Assembly (NCBI RefSeq): GCF_019145495.1
Contig: NZ_JAHSTU010000006.1
Location: forward strand, 62,001 to 126,000
Source of the DNA: Pseudomonas azerbaijanoccidentalis
Lineage (GTDB): Bacteria > Pseudomonadota > Gammaproteobacteria > Pseudomonadales > Pseudomonadaceae
DNA length: 64,000 bases
Reading direction: 5' to 3'
Shown here: positions 7,386 through 16,279 of the stretch, one piece after another
How the letters are laid out: every line of letters starts with the position of its first letter
How positions within the stretch are numbered: the stretch's first letter is position 1
Made by a program: the position numbers and the translations under genes
The notes under the pieces: generated by a model
What the model was told of the DNA's origin: nothing
Seen by the model: the letters and a program-made list of their open reading frames with translations, nothing else
Database searches by the model: none

Positions 7386-9335
7386 ATGATGCGCCTGAAG
7401 CTGCTGACCAATCTCAACACCCTCCTTTTAGTCGCCGTGTGCGTGGCCCTTGGCGCCACGTTGTGGTGGTCGCAAAAAGCCCTCGAACGCCCCTATCTGT
7501 TAATGGAGCGTTACCTGGGGTTGTCTCAGCAGTTTCAGAATGAAGTGGCGCGCAACGTCGGGGATTACCTCGCCAGCGGCGACGCCCTGCGCCTGAGCAG
7601 CGCCAGCCAGGCCATTGACCACCTGCAAAAAGAACTCAGCGAGTTGCCACCAGCGCTGGCCGACACCCTGCGCCCAAGCCTGTCGAACCTGAACGACTTC
7701 AGCAAAACCGACTTGCTGGCTGCCGGCAAACTGGCGGGTGATCCGCAGGCGCTGCTGCTGCAAGCCGAACGCGAACTGGGGGCCAGCCTCGATCAGCTCA
7801 GCCAGTACGCCAGCGCTAACGCGGCTTACCTGACGCCATTGCTCGCGGCCTCGCAGCACTTGGGCAAACTGTCGCTGGCCCGGGACAAACTGGTCAGCAG
7901 CGGTCGCAGCGAGCTGGCCGCCGATGTCGAGCGAGAAGTCACCAACATTCGCGCTCAGGCCGCGCTGCTGGACGCCCTGCCATTGCTCGGCGTGGCCGCC
8001 AGCAGTGAATCGAACACCGATGATTTCGCCTCGATGATGGGCCTGGAAAACACCGAGAAAGCAGTCGTCGAAGATGCCGGTGTCGGCTTCAAGCGCGAAC
8101 TCAACAGCCTGCTCGCACGCTACCCGGCAGAGCTGGCACGCACCCGCGACCAGATCCAGAAACGCGCCGACCTCAGCACTGCAACGCATCTGAAAATCGC
8201 CGATGTACAGCAAGCCATCGCCGGGCTGGAACCGGTTGTTCGCGCCCAGCACGGTCAAATCCAGGGCGAAGTTCGACTGATGCAAGGCGTGATGATCGGT
8301 TTGATTCTGCTGATCGCGCTGCTGATCGACACTCTGCAACGCAAGCTCGCCCGCACCCTGACCAACCTTGCCCCGGCGCTGTCGACCTGGGCCGAAGGCG
8401 ATTTCAGCCAGGACATTCAGCTGGGCAAAACCAACCGCGAACTGCATGACATCGAAGCCTCGCTCAATCGCCTTCGCGCCTATCTGGTGGCGCTGGTGGG
8501 GACTATTCGCCTCAACGCCGAACAGGTCGCCGGCAGCAGCCGAACCCTCGCCGAGCTGAGTAATGACCTGCACAGCGGCGCCGAGCACCAGGCTGGCGAC
8601 ACCGCGCTGATCCGCGACTCCCTCGGCGAGCTGGAAGCGACCATCCAGCAAGTCGCCGGCGATGCCAGCCAGGCAGCCGACGCCAGCCGTCATGCCGGCC
8701 TGGCGGTGGAGCACGGGCAGAAAGTCATCGGCCTGAGCCTCACCGGCCTGCATGCGCTGGTGGACGAAGTACAAGGCAATGCGCAAATGATCGAGCACCT
8801 GGCCGAAGAGTCCGCGACCATCGGCGGCGTACTGACGGTGATCCGCTCGATTGCCGACCAGACCAACCTGCTGGCACTGAACGCGGCCATTGAAGCGGCG
8901 CGTGCCGGGGAAATGGGTCGCGGGTTTGCCGTGGTGGCCGAAGAAGTCCGTTCGCTGGCGCAACGCACCGCCGGGGCCACGGCCGAAATCCAGACCTTGA
9001 TCGCCGGCCTGCAAACCGCTGCGCGCCAGTCGGTCGAAGGCATGCGCGCCCAGGTCGAACACGCCGAAGCCACCGCCAACCAGGCCCAGGCGGCCGACGG
9101 CGCGCTGGATAAAATCGTCGGGGCGATCCAGACCATTTCCGACACCGCCGTGCGTATTGCCGATGTCACCGCGCAGCAGAGCGGCGCAGTCAGCGAGATC
9201 CGCGATCACAGCGAGCGGATTCACCAGTTGGGTGGGGATAATCTACTGCGCATTGGCCAAGGGCGTGAGCAAGGCGAGAACCTGCTGGTGCTGGGTGGAC
9301 GCCTGCATACAGCCGTTCAAGCCTTCCGCGTCTGA
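7386..9335 (+). CDS. ctpL: Methyl-accepting chemotaxis protein, CtpL-like
   Basis: A 649-residue transmembrane chemoreceptor. One transmembrane helix lies at about 10-30 (LLLVAVCVALGATLWW) and a second at about 300-320 (LMQGVMIGLILLIALLI). Between them is an all-helical periplasmic ligand domain of about 270 residues. A HAMP-like linker and a cytoplasmic coiled-coil follow. The signalling hairpin is intact (QTNLLALNAAIEAARAGEMG, then GFAVVAEEVRSLAQRTA). It corresponds in position to PA4844, CtpL, which in P. aeruginosa mediates taxis to low inorganic phosphate. Transfer of that ligand is inference. It starts 49 bases after gcbA, suggesting joint expression of a motility receptor and a c-di-GMP enzyme. 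Start is either of two adjacent ATG codons. Confidence 0.84.
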   Translation: MMRLKLLTNLNTLLLVAVCVALGATLWWSQKALERPYLLMERYLGLSQQFQNEVARNVGDYLASGDALRLSSASQAIDHLQKELSELPPALADTLRPSLSNLNDFSKTDLLAAGKLAGDPQALLLQAERELGASLDQLSQYASANAAYLTPLLAASQHLGKLSLARDKLVSSGRSELAADVEREVTNIRAQAALLDALPLLGVAASSESNTDDFASMMGLENTEKAVVEDAGVGFKRELNSLLARYPAELARTRDQIQKRADLSTATHLKIADVQQAIAGLEPVVRAQHGQIQGEVRLMQGVMIGLILLIALLIDTLQRKLARTLTNLAPALSTWAEGDFSQDIQLGKTNRELHDIEASLNRLRAYLVALVGTIRLNAEQVAGSSRTLAELSNDLHSGAEHQAGDTALIRDSLGELEATIQQVAGDASQAADASRHAGLAVEHGQKVIGLSLTGLHALVDEVQGNAQMIEHLAEESATIGGVLTVIRSIADQTNLLALNAAIEAARAGEMGRGFAVVAEEVRSLAQRTAGATAEIQTLIAGLQTAARQSVEGMRAQVEHAEATANQAQAADGALDKIVGAIQTISDTAVRIADVTAQQSGAVSEIRDHSERIHQLGGDNLLRIGQGREQGENLLVLGGRLHTAVQAFRV

Positions 9336-9349
9336 CACACTACCCCCCT

Positions 9350-9434
9350 GTAGGAGCTGCCGCAGGCTGCGATCTTTTGACTTCGGTTTTTCAAGATCAA
9401 GATCAAAAGATCGCAGCCTGCGGCAGCTCCTACA
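9350..9434. repeat. REP doublet between ctpL and dsbD
   Basis: GTAGGAGCTGCCGCAGGCTG is followed, after a spacer with repeated AAGATC units, by the exact inverted copy ending CAGCTCCTACAG. It begins 14 bases after the ctpL stop. An in-frame extension of dsbD runs through it, which is one reason to reject the upstream dsbD start. Confidence 0.88.
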
Positions 9435-9496
9435 GAGGGCGGCGACAGCGTGCGCTCTCAGCTATCATGCCGGCATCATTGATACGCGAGATTGTC

Positions 9497-11242
9497 ATGC
9501 GCCGTTTGCTCTGCCTGCTGCTTTTAGTCTTCGCCCTGCCGGCCGCCGCCACTGGCTTGCTGGAAAATCGTCCCAGCTCCACCCTGGGCTCGATCAACAA
9601 CAGCGCCGACTTTCTGCCGGTGCGCGAAGCCTTTCAGTTGAGCCTGGTAGACAGCACGCCGCAATCAATCAAACTGCGCTTTGTGGCAACCGAAGGCTAT
9701 TACCTCTACCGCCACCGCTTTCAGTTCCGCACCGACCCGGCCGATATTGCCCTCGGGCCCGCGCAATTGCCCGACGGGCAAAAAAAGCACGATGAGTTCT
9801 TCGGCGATGTCGAGGTCTACCACGGCATTCTCGATGTAGAACTGCCGCGCACCGATCAGCGCGCCTTTACTCTGGCCGTGACCTATCAGGGCTGCGCCGA
9901 CAAAGGCCTGTGCTATCCGCCGGAAACCGAGCTCCTGAGCATCGACGGCACTGACAACGCGGCTAAAACCTACAGCTGGAGTTGGCGTGAACTGGCGCTG
10001 TTCTTCCTCGCCGGCCTCGGCCTGACATTCACCCCTTGTGTGCTGCCAATGTTGCCGATTCTTTCCGGCGTGGTGTTGCGCGGTCAGGTCGGCGGTTGGC
10101 GCGGCTTCAATTTGTCGCTGGCCTACGTGCTGCCGATGGCGGCGTGTTTTGCCCTGCTCGGCGCCTTGATGGGCATGTTCGGCGCACAGCTCAATCTTCA
10201 GGCGCGCCTGCAATCCGCCTGGGTGCTGGTGCCCTTCGCGATGTTTTTTGCTGTGTTTGCGCTGGCGATGTTCGGCGTTTTCGAACTCAAGTTGCCTCAC
10301 GCCATCAGCAGTCGGCTCGATCGTATTGCCGGGCGCACCGAAGGCGGCTCGCTGTGGGGTGCGGCGGTGCTGGGGGTGGTTTCCAGCCTGCTGGTTTCGC
10401 CCTGTGTTTCAGCGCCGCTGGCCGGCGCGTTGTTGTACATCAGCGCCAGCGGCGATGCCTTGGGCGGCGGTTTGAAACTGTTCATGCTCGGCCTCGGCAT
10501 GGGCACCCCGCTGCTGCTGGTGGCCACTGGCGGCGCAGCGTGGCTGCCAAAAAGCGGCCCGTGGCTGATCTACGTGAAAAATGCGATTGGCGTGTTATTG
10601 CTGGGGCTGGCGATCGGCCTGCTCAGCCGGGTGTTGCCGGGCCAGATCACCTTGCTGCTGATTGGTCTGCTGGCCGGTGGCGTCGGTTTGTTTCTCGGGG
10701 CGCTGGAGTTCGTCTACAAACCGCCGCGAAAACGCCTCGGCCAGCTACTCGGGATGTTCCTGCTGTTTTACGCACTGGCGTGCTGGTTTGGCGCATTCAG
10801 CGGCCAGACCGATCCGTTCAACCCCATCGGTCAACCGCGCATCGCTGCCGGCAACGCTCCTGCGCAAGAAGCCAGTGCCTGGCAAACCGTCAACACCCCC
10901 GCTGACCTCGACCGCATGCTCGCTGAAGCACGCGCGGCCAACACCCCGCTGCTGCTCGACTGGTACGCTGACTGGTGCATCAGCTGCAAAGTCATCGAGC
11001 GCGAAGTGTTGAACGACCCCACCGTTGTCGAACGTCTCAAGGGCTACCGACTGGTTCGTTTCGATATCACCGAAAGCAACGCCCAACAACGCGCCCTGCT
11101 CGACCGCTACACATTGTTCGGCCCTCCGGCCCTGATGTTTTTCGGCAAGGACGGCGTCGAACGTGCCGATGTGCGAGTGATCGGTGAGATCAATGCACGG
11201 GACTTCGCCGAACGTATCGCCAAGGCGAATGACCGGATTTAA
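9497..11242 (+). CDS. dsbD: Thiol:disulfide interchange protein DsbD
   Basis: Moves reducing power from cytoplasmic thioredoxin across the inner membrane to periplasmic DsbC/DsbG and cytochrome c maturation. The 581-residue precursor opens with a signal peptide (MRRLLCLLLLVFALPAAATG). The periplasmic alpha domain has its redox pair in CADKGLCYPP. The central domain of about eight membrane helices carries the two catalytic cysteines in TPCVLPMLPILSG and SPCVSAPLAGALLY. The C-terminal thioredoxin-like gamma domain has WYADWCISCKV. All six functional cysteines are therefore present. The start at 9497 is chosen because it begins the signal peptide; upstream in-frame codons lie in REP sequence. 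Corresponds to PA4845 (dipZ). Confidence 0.94.
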   Translation: MRRLLCLLLLVFALPAAATGLLENRPSSTLGSINNSADFLPVREAFQLSLVDSTPQSIKLRFVATEGYYLYRHRFQFRTDPADIALGPAQLPDGQKKHDEFFGDVEVYHGILDVELPRTDQRAFTLAVTYQGCADKGLCYPPETELLSIDGTDNAAKTYSWSWRELALFFLAGLGLTFTPCVLPMLPILSGVVLRGQVGGWRGFNLSLAYVLPMAACFALLGALMGMFGAQLNLQARLQSAWVLVPFAMFFAVFALAMFGVFELKLPHAISSRLDRIAGRTEGGSLWGAAVLGVVSSLLVSPCVSAPLAGALLYISASGDALGGGLKLFMLGLGMGTPLLLVATGGAAWLPKSGPWLIYVKNAIGVLLLGLAIGLLSRVLPGQITLLLIGLLAGGVGLFLGALEFVYKPPRKRLGQLLGMFLLFYALACWFGAFSGQTDPFNPIGQPRIAAGNAPAQEASAWQTVNTPADLDRMLAEARAANTPLLLDWYADWCISCKVIEREVLNDPTVVERLKGYRLVRFDITESNAQQRALLDRYTLFGPPALMFFGKDGVERADVRVIGEINARDFAERIAKANDRI

Positions 11243-11374
11243 TCAAGCAGTCATATATTTCGCGCAAACATCGGTCATCGTGCTGGCTATTGCAGAGAAC
11301 TGGACAGTCACAAAGGCTTTGCGGCATAGTCGCCGGGTTCTGACAATTGCACACAGATAACAAAGGAACCGCCG

Positions 11375-11830
11375 ATGGCGACGCTACTCGTACTGCACGG
11401 ACCCAACCTGAACTTGCTCGGCACCCGTGAACCGGGCACCTATGGCGCCACGACACTGGCGCAGATCAACCAGGATCTGGAACGCCGTGCCCGCGAAGCC
11501 GGCCACCATTTGCTATATCTGCAGAGCAATGCCGAGTACGAATTGATCGATCGCATCCACGCCGCTCGCAGCGAAGGCGTGGACTTCATTTTGATCAACC
11601 CAGCAGCTTTTACACATACAAGTGTCGCATTACGTGACGCGCTGCTGGCGGTGAGCATCCCATTCATCGAAGTGCATTTGTCTAACGTGCACAAACGAGA
11701 ACCTTTCCGCCATCACTCTTACTTCTCCGACGTAGCGGTGGGAGTGATCTGCGGCCTTGGCGCCAGCGGTTATCGACTGGCCCTGGAGGCCGCCCTGGAA
11801 CAGCTTGAACAACAAGTTAACCGCCCCTGA
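11375..11830 (+). CDS. aroQ: Type II 3-dehydroquinate dehydratase AroQ
   Basis: Dehydrates 3-dehydroquinate to 3-dehydroshikimate in the shikimate pathway. The 151-residue length is standard for the dodecameric type II enzyme. The N-terminal HGPNLNLLGTREPGTYG contains the flexible-loop arginine and the catalytic tyrosine, and the histidine in VHLSNVHKREPFRHHSY supplies the second catalytic residue. AAGGA is placed well before the ATG. It is followed by accB after 24 bases; aroQ-accB-accC is a conserved gammaproteobacterial order and probably one transcript. The 132-base space before it, after dsbD, should hold the promoter. Confidence 0.96.
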   Translation: MATLLVLHGPNLNLLGTREPGTYGATTLAQINQDLERRAREAGHHLLYLQSNAEYELIDRIHAARSEGVDFILINPAAFTHTSVALRDALLAVSIPFIEVHLSNVHKREPFRHHSYFSDVAVGVICGLGASGYRLALEAALEQLEQQVNRP

Positions 11831-11854
11831 CCGACCCTTGGGAGTTGATGATTC

Positions 11855-12313
11855 ATGGATATCCGTAAAGTTAAGAAACTGATCGAATTGCTGGAAGAGT
11901 CCGGCATCGACGAGCTCGAGATCAAGGAAGGCGAAGAGTCCGTACGCATCAGCCGTCACAGCAAGACCCCGGCTCAGCAGTACTACGCGCCCGCTCCAAT
12001 GCCAGCTCCGGTTGCCGCACCTGCCGCCGCTCCGGCTGCCGCTGCCGCACCCGCCGCGCCTGCTGCACCAGCGTTGAACGGCACCGTTGCCCGTTCGCCA
12101 ATGGTCGGCACGTTCTATCGCAAGTCTTCGCCAACCTCGCCGTCCTTCGTTGAAGTCGGCCAGACTGTGAAGAAAGGCGACACCCTGTGCATCGTTGAAG
12201 CCATGAAGATGATGAACCACATCGAAGCTGAAACCAGCGGTGTGATCGAATCCATCCTCGTTGAAGACGGCCAGCCGGTTGAGTACGACCAACCGCTGTT
12301 CACCATCGTTTGA
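11855..12313 (+). CDS. accB: Biotin carboxyl carrier protein AccB
   Basis: Carrier subunit of acetyl-CoA carboxylase, which makes malonyl-CoA for fatty acid synthesis. The 152-residue protein has an N-terminal helical segment, an alanine-proline-rich linker (about 45-75), and a C-terminal biotinyl domain. The biotin attachment lysine is Lys118 in VEAMKMMNHIEAE. GGGAG precedes the ATG by about nine bases. The stop is 17 bases before accC, so the two are co-translated from one message. Confidence 0.96.
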   Translation: MDIRKVKKLIELLEESGIDELEIKEGEESVRISRHSKTPAQQYYAPAPMPAPVAAPAAAPAAAAAPAAPAAPALNGTVARSPMVGTFYRKSSPTSPSFVEVGQTVKKGDTLCIVEAMKMMNHIEAETSGVIESILVEDGQPVEYDQPLFTIV

Positions 12314-12330
12314 ACCGCGGAGAGCCTTTG

Positions 12331-13689
12331 ATGACTGCGAAGTTGGAAAAAGTTCTGATCGCCAACCGCGGTGAGATCGCCCTGCGGATCCTGCGCGCCT
12401 GCAAAGAGATGGGCATCAAGACCGTCGCCGTTTACTCCAAGGCTGACAAGGAACTGATGCACCTGGGTCTGGCAGACGAGTCCGTCTGCATCGGCCCGGC
12501 ATCGGCCGCCCACTCCTACCTGCACATTCCGGCAATCATCGCCGCGGCCGAAGTGACTGGCGCCACCGCCATTCACCCTGGCTACGGCTTCCTTGCGGAA
12601 AACGCCGACTTCGCCGAGCAGGTCGAGAACTCCGGCTTCGCGTTCATTGGCCCGAAAGCCGAAACCATTCGCCTGATGGGCGACAAGGTATCGGCCAAGC
12701 ACGCCATGATCGCCGCTGGCGTACCGACCGTTCCAGGCTCTGACGGCCCGTTGCCGGAAGACGAAGAAACCGCTCTGCGCATTGGTCGCGAAGTCGGTTA
12801 CCCGGTGATCATCAAAGCCGCTGGCGGCGGTGGTGGTCGCGGCATGCGCGTTGTGCATAAAGAAGAAGACCTGATCTCCTTCGCCAAACTGACCCGCACC
12901 GAAGCAGGCGCGGCGTTCGGCAATCCGATGGTCTATCTGGAAAAATTCCTGACCAACCCACGTCACGTGGAAGTCCAGGTACTTTCCGACGGCCAGGGCC
13001 ATGCCATCCACCTGGGCGACCGCGATTGCTCGCTGCAACGCCGTCACCAGAAAGTTCTCGAAGAAGCGCCGGCACCGGGCATCGACGAGAAGGCTCGCCA
13101 GGAAGTTTTCGCTCGCTGCGTCAAGGCGTGCATCGACATCGGTTACCGTGGCGCGGGCACTTTCGAGTTCCTGTACGAAAACGGTCGTTTCTACTTCATC
13201 GAGATGAACACTCGTGTCCAGGTAGAGCACCCTGTTTCGGAAATGGTCACCGGTATCGACATCGTCAAGGAGATGCTCAGCATCGCCGCCGGCAACAAGC
13301 TGTCGTTCACCCAGGATGACGTGGTCATCCGCGGTCACGCGCTCGAATGCCGGATCAACGCCGAAGACCCGAAAACCTTCATGCCGAGCCCGGGCACGGT
13401 CAAGCATTTCCACGCCCCAGGCGGCAACGGCGTTCGCGTCGATTCTCACCTGTACAGTGGCTATGCCGTTCCGCCGAACTACGACTCGTTGATCGGCAAG
13501 CTGATCACTTACGGGGCAACCCGCGACGAAGCCATGGCGCGCATGCGCAATGCGCTGGACGAGATCGTGGTTGACGGGATCAAGACCAACATCCCGCTGC
13601 ACCGCGACCTGACCCGCGATGAAGGCTTCTGCAAAGGGGGCGTGAACATTCACTACCTCGAGCACAAGCTGGCTGGCGAGAAGCACTAA
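12331..13689 (+). CDS. accC: Biotin carboxylase AccC
   Basis: ATP-dependent carboxylation of biotin on AccB, the first half-reaction of acetyl-CoA carboxylase. The 452-residue enzyme has the N-terminal KVLIANRGEIALRILRAC block, the ATP-grasp glycine loop KAAGGGGGRGMRVVHKEE and the catalytic region FIEMNTRVQVEHPVSEMVTG. The start at 12331 has CGGAGAGCC upstream and gives the normal N-terminus MTAKLEKVLIANRGE; a further in-frame ATG 21 bases upstream overlaps the accB stop. A strong terminator follows. Confidence 0.96.
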   Translation: MTAKLEKVLIANRGEIALRILRACKEMGIKTVAVYSKADKELMHLGLADESVCIGPASAAHSYLHIPAIIAAAEVTGATAIHPGYGFLAENADFAEQVENSGFAFIGPKAETIRLMGDKVSAKHAMIAAGVPTVPGSDGPLPEDEETALRIGREVGYPVIIKAAGGGGGRGMRVVHKEEDLISFAKLTRTEAGAAFGNPMVYLEKFLTNPRHVEVQVLSDGQGHAIHLGDRDCSLQRRHQKVLEEAPAPGIDEKARQEVFARCVKACIDIGYRGAGTFEFLYENGRFYFIEMNTRVQVEHPVSEMVTGIDIVKEMLSIAAGNKLSFTQDDVVIRGHALECRINAEDPKTFMPSPGTVKHFHAPGGNGVRVDSHLYSGYAVPPNYDSLIGKLITYGATRDEAMARMRNALDEIVVDGIKTNIPLHRDLTRDEGFCKGGVNIHYLEHKLAGEKH

Positions 13690-13707
13690 GCTTCGAACCT
13701 GCACCTG

Positions 13708-13738
13708 ACAAAGCCGCCTTCGGGCGGCTTTGTTGTTT
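13708..13738 (+). terminator. Rho-independent terminator after accC
   Basis: ACAAAGCCGCC, a TTCG loop, then GGCGGCTTTGT followed by TGTTT form a perfect 11-base stem with a T-rich tail 18 bases past the accC stop. It closes the aroQ-accBC unit. Confidence 0.92.
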
Positions 13739-13740
13739 AA

Positions 13741-13820
13741 GATCAAAAGATCGCAGCCTGCGGCAGCTCCTACATTTGAAATGCGCTTCCCCGTAGGAGC
13801 TGCCGCAGGCTGCGATCTTT
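13741..13820. repeat. REP doublet between accC and prmA
   Basis: GATCGCAGCCTGCGGCAGCTCCTACA and its inverted copy GTAGGAGCTGCCGCAGGCTG flank a 20-base spacer. Here the two units face outward (tail-to-tail relative to the copy at 9350), directly after the accC terminator. Confidence 0.88.
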
Positions 13821-13922
13821 TTGCTTCACCCCTATAGTCGTCTTCTGAGCCCCGCTCGCGTAAACTTGCGCGCTTCTCGCAGCCCGCTAGGCTGCAATCA
13901 ATATTTTTCAAAGGTGCCCGCC

Positions 13923-14801
13923 ATGCCTTGGCTGCAAGTCCGTCTCGCCATCAGCCCAGAACAAGCCGAAACCTACGAAGACGCTTTCCTTGAAGTGGGC
14001 GCCGTGTCGGTGACCTTCATGGACGCCGAAGACCAGCCGATCTTCGAGCCGGAACTCAACACCACGCCGCTGTGGTCCCACACCCACCTGCTGGCCCTGT
14101 TCGAAGGCGGCACCGAGCCTGGCCCCGTGCTCGCTCACCTTGAGTTGCTGACCGGCAGCCCGCTACCCGAACACCACAGTGAAGTGATCGAAGACCAGGA
14201 CTGGGAACGCAGCTGGATGGACGGCTTCCAGCCGATGCGTTTCGGTCAGCGCCTGTGGATCGTGCCGAGCTGGCATGCCGCTCCCGAACCTGATGCCGTG
14301 AATCTACTCCTGGATCCGGGCCTGGCGTTCGGCACCGGCACTCACCCGACCACCGCGCTGTGCCTGGAATGGCTCGACGGTCAGGACCTCAAAGACTGCA
14401 ACGTGCTGGACTTCGGCTGCGGCTCGGGGATTCTGGCCATCGCCGCCCTGCTGCTGGGCGCCAGGGAAGCCGTCGGCACCGACATCGACGTGCAGGCGCT
14501 GGAAGCCTCCCGCGATAACGCCGGGCGCAATAACATCGCCGATGAATTGTTCCCGCTGTATCTGCCGGAAGATCTGCCGCAGGTTCAGGCCGATGTACTG
14601 GTGGCCAATATCCTCGCCGGTCCGCTGGTTTCCCTGGCGCCACAGTTGTCCGGCCTGGTCAAATCCGGTGGTCGCCTGGCGCTCTCGGGCATTCTTGCCG
14701 AGCAAGGCGAGGACGTCGCTGCGGCCTACGCCAAAGACTTCGATCTGGATCCGATCGCCAATCGCGATGGCTGGGTGCGCATCACAGGCCGTCGGCGCTA
14801 G
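13923..14801 (+). CDS. prmA: Ribosomal protein L11 methyltransferase PrmA
   Basis: Trimethylates amino groups of ribosomal protein L11 using S-adenosylmethionine. The 292-residue protein has an N-terminal substrate-binding domain beginning MPWLQVRLAISPEQAETYED, and a C-terminal Rossmann domain with the SAM motif NVLDFGCGSGILAIAALLLG. DPGLAFGTGTHPTTALCLEW and VLVANILAGPLVSLAP (NxL active-site segment) are intact. The start at 13923 follows AAAGGTG and gives the known N-terminus; the open frame upstream is REP-derived. Corresponds to PA4850. Confidence 0.95.
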   Translation: MPWLQVRLAISPEQAETYEDAFLEVGAVSVTFMDAEDQPIFEPELNTTPLWSHTHLLALFEGGTEPGPVLAHLELLTGSPLPEHHSEVIEDQDWERSWMDGFQPMRFGQRLWIVPSWHAAPEPDAVNLLLDPGLAFGTGTHPTTALCLEWLDGQDLKDCNVLDFGCGSGILAIAALLLGAREAVGTDIDVQALEASRDNAGRNNIADELFPLYLPEDLPQVQADVLVANILAGPLVSLAPQLSGLVKSGGRLALSGILAEQGEDVAAAYAKDFDLDPIANRDGWVRITGRRR

Positions 14802-14831
14802 AATGAGCGCTTGCATAATCCGGATCGCCGC

Positions 14832-16094
14832 ATGACCGATAGCTTCGTCACCCAGTGCCCGCATTGCCAAACCAGCTTCCGCGTCAGCCATGCTCAGTTG
14901 AGCGCGGCACGCGGTGTCGTTCGCTGTGGCTCATGCCTTCAGGTGTTCAATGCCGCCAAGCAATTGCTTGAGCAAGCCGGCAAAGAATCTGTCGCACCGG
15001 TTGCACCGTCCATCGTCCAGGCACCAGAACCGGCAGAACCGCGCGCCATCAGCCAAAAGCAATGGAGCGCTGCCGAACTGGATCTGGACAGCCTCGACCT
15101 TGACGAAGAACTCGCGCGGCTCGAACAACGGGAAATCCAGCCCACCACGGAATTCGGCCGCCCCCGCGAAGACAACCTCAGCGCGCGTCGCGACAGTGTC
15201 GAACCCGACGACGAGCCCTGGACCACGGACAGTCTGTTCAGCGAATCGGCTGCTGACCGCGCGCAGACGCTTGACGACCTTGATGACCTCGACAGGCTCG
15301 ACACACCTGACCCGGTAGAACCGCTGATCGAAACGGGCCTACTCGCACGCACCGAACCTTCACTGTCACTGGAGCCGGTTGAGCTGGACGACGAACCGCA
15401 ACCGCCGCAGCTCCGCCTGCACGACCCAATCGATCCGCCCACTCATCACGAACGATTGTCGGCCACGCCAGCCGAAGAAATCGACGACGATTTGCCTTTG
15501 ATCGAACCGCTGCGCAAACGCCGCGAGCGCGGCGAGCCGGGTGTTCGAGTAGAGGTACTGCAAGACCTGACTGACGACCCATTGCAACTGGACTGGCAAA
15601 AACGCCGTTCGCCGTGGGGTCGCCGATTCTTCTGGTTCCTGCTGATCCTGCTGGGCGCCGGCGCACTGGTCGGCCAGTACGTCGCCTATCACTTCGACGA
15701 ACTGGCTCGCCAGGACCAATATCGCCCGTGGTTCCAGCAACTGTGCCCGCAAATCGGTTGCACGGTGCCCTCCAAGGTCGACATCGCCAAAATCAAAAGC
15801 AGCAACCTGGTGGTCCGAAGTCACCCCGAGTTCAGTGGTGCACTGGTGGTTGATGCGATCATTTATAACCGCGCGCCCTTCTCCCAGCCCTTCCCGCTGC
15901 TGGAGCTGCGATTTGCCGACCTCAACGGCCACCTGATTGCCAGCCGTCGCTTCAAACCCGGCGAGTACCTCAATGGCGACCTCGAAGGCATGGCAGAAAT
16001 GCCGCCGCAAACGCCGATCCACATCGCCCTGGACATCCTCGATCCAGGCGCCAAAGCGGTGAATTACAGCCTGAGTTTCCACTCACCCGAGTGA
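14832..16094 (+). CDS. Zinc-ribbon and DUF3426 membrane protein
   Basis: A 420-residue protein of unknown function. Residues 1-40 form an MJ0042-type zinc ribbon with two CxxC knuckles (CPHCQTSFRVSH and VVRCGSCLQVFNA). A long acidic, low-complexity, proline-rich linker covers about 60-240. One transmembrane helix lies near 266-287 (FWFLLILLGAGALVGQYV), and a C-terminal DUF3426 domain, probably periplasmic, ends the protein. The start is the ATG at 14832 so that the zinc ribbon opens the chain. The linker region is variable in this family. It lies 30 bases after prmA and is conserved between prmA and dusB in pseudomonads (PA4851 region). Confidence 0.82.
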   Translation: MTDSFVTQCPHCQTSFRVSHAQLSAARGVVRCGSCLQVFNAAKQLLEQAGKESVAPVAPSIVQAPEPAEPRAISQKQWSAAELDLDSLDLDEELARLEQREIQPTTEFGRPREDNLSARRDSVEPDDEPWTTDSLFSESAADRAQTLDDLDDLDRLDTPDPVEPLIETGLLARTEPSLSLEPVELDDEPQPPQLRLHDPIDPPTHHERLSATPAEEIDDDLPLIEPLRKRRERGEPGVRVEVLQDLTDDPLQLDWQKRRSPWGRRFFWFLLILLGAGALVGQYVAYHFDELARQDQYRPWFQQLCPQIGCTVPSKVDIAKIKSSNLVVRSHPEFSGALVVDAIIYNRAPFSQPFPLLELRFADLNGHLIASRRFKPGEYLNGDLEGMAEMPPQTPIHIALDILDPGAKAVNYSLSFHSPE

Positions 16095-16279
16095 AACGGT
16101 TCACCGATCGTCAATTGACGACAGCTTTCTGACTGCGCCCGTGCAAACCAAACCGCTGGCGATAACAGAATAACTGTTCAGATTTTGTTCAATTCGACCT
16201 TTATCCAGTCATCGAGAGCGGGTATCATGCCAACCCTTTTTCGAACTCTCATGATCCGGCCCCACAACAGGGAAGTCCT

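Noticed and set aside
9377..9496. 40-codon N-terminal extension of DsbD
   Set aside because: It is REP-derived sequence ahead of a clean signal peptide at 9497.
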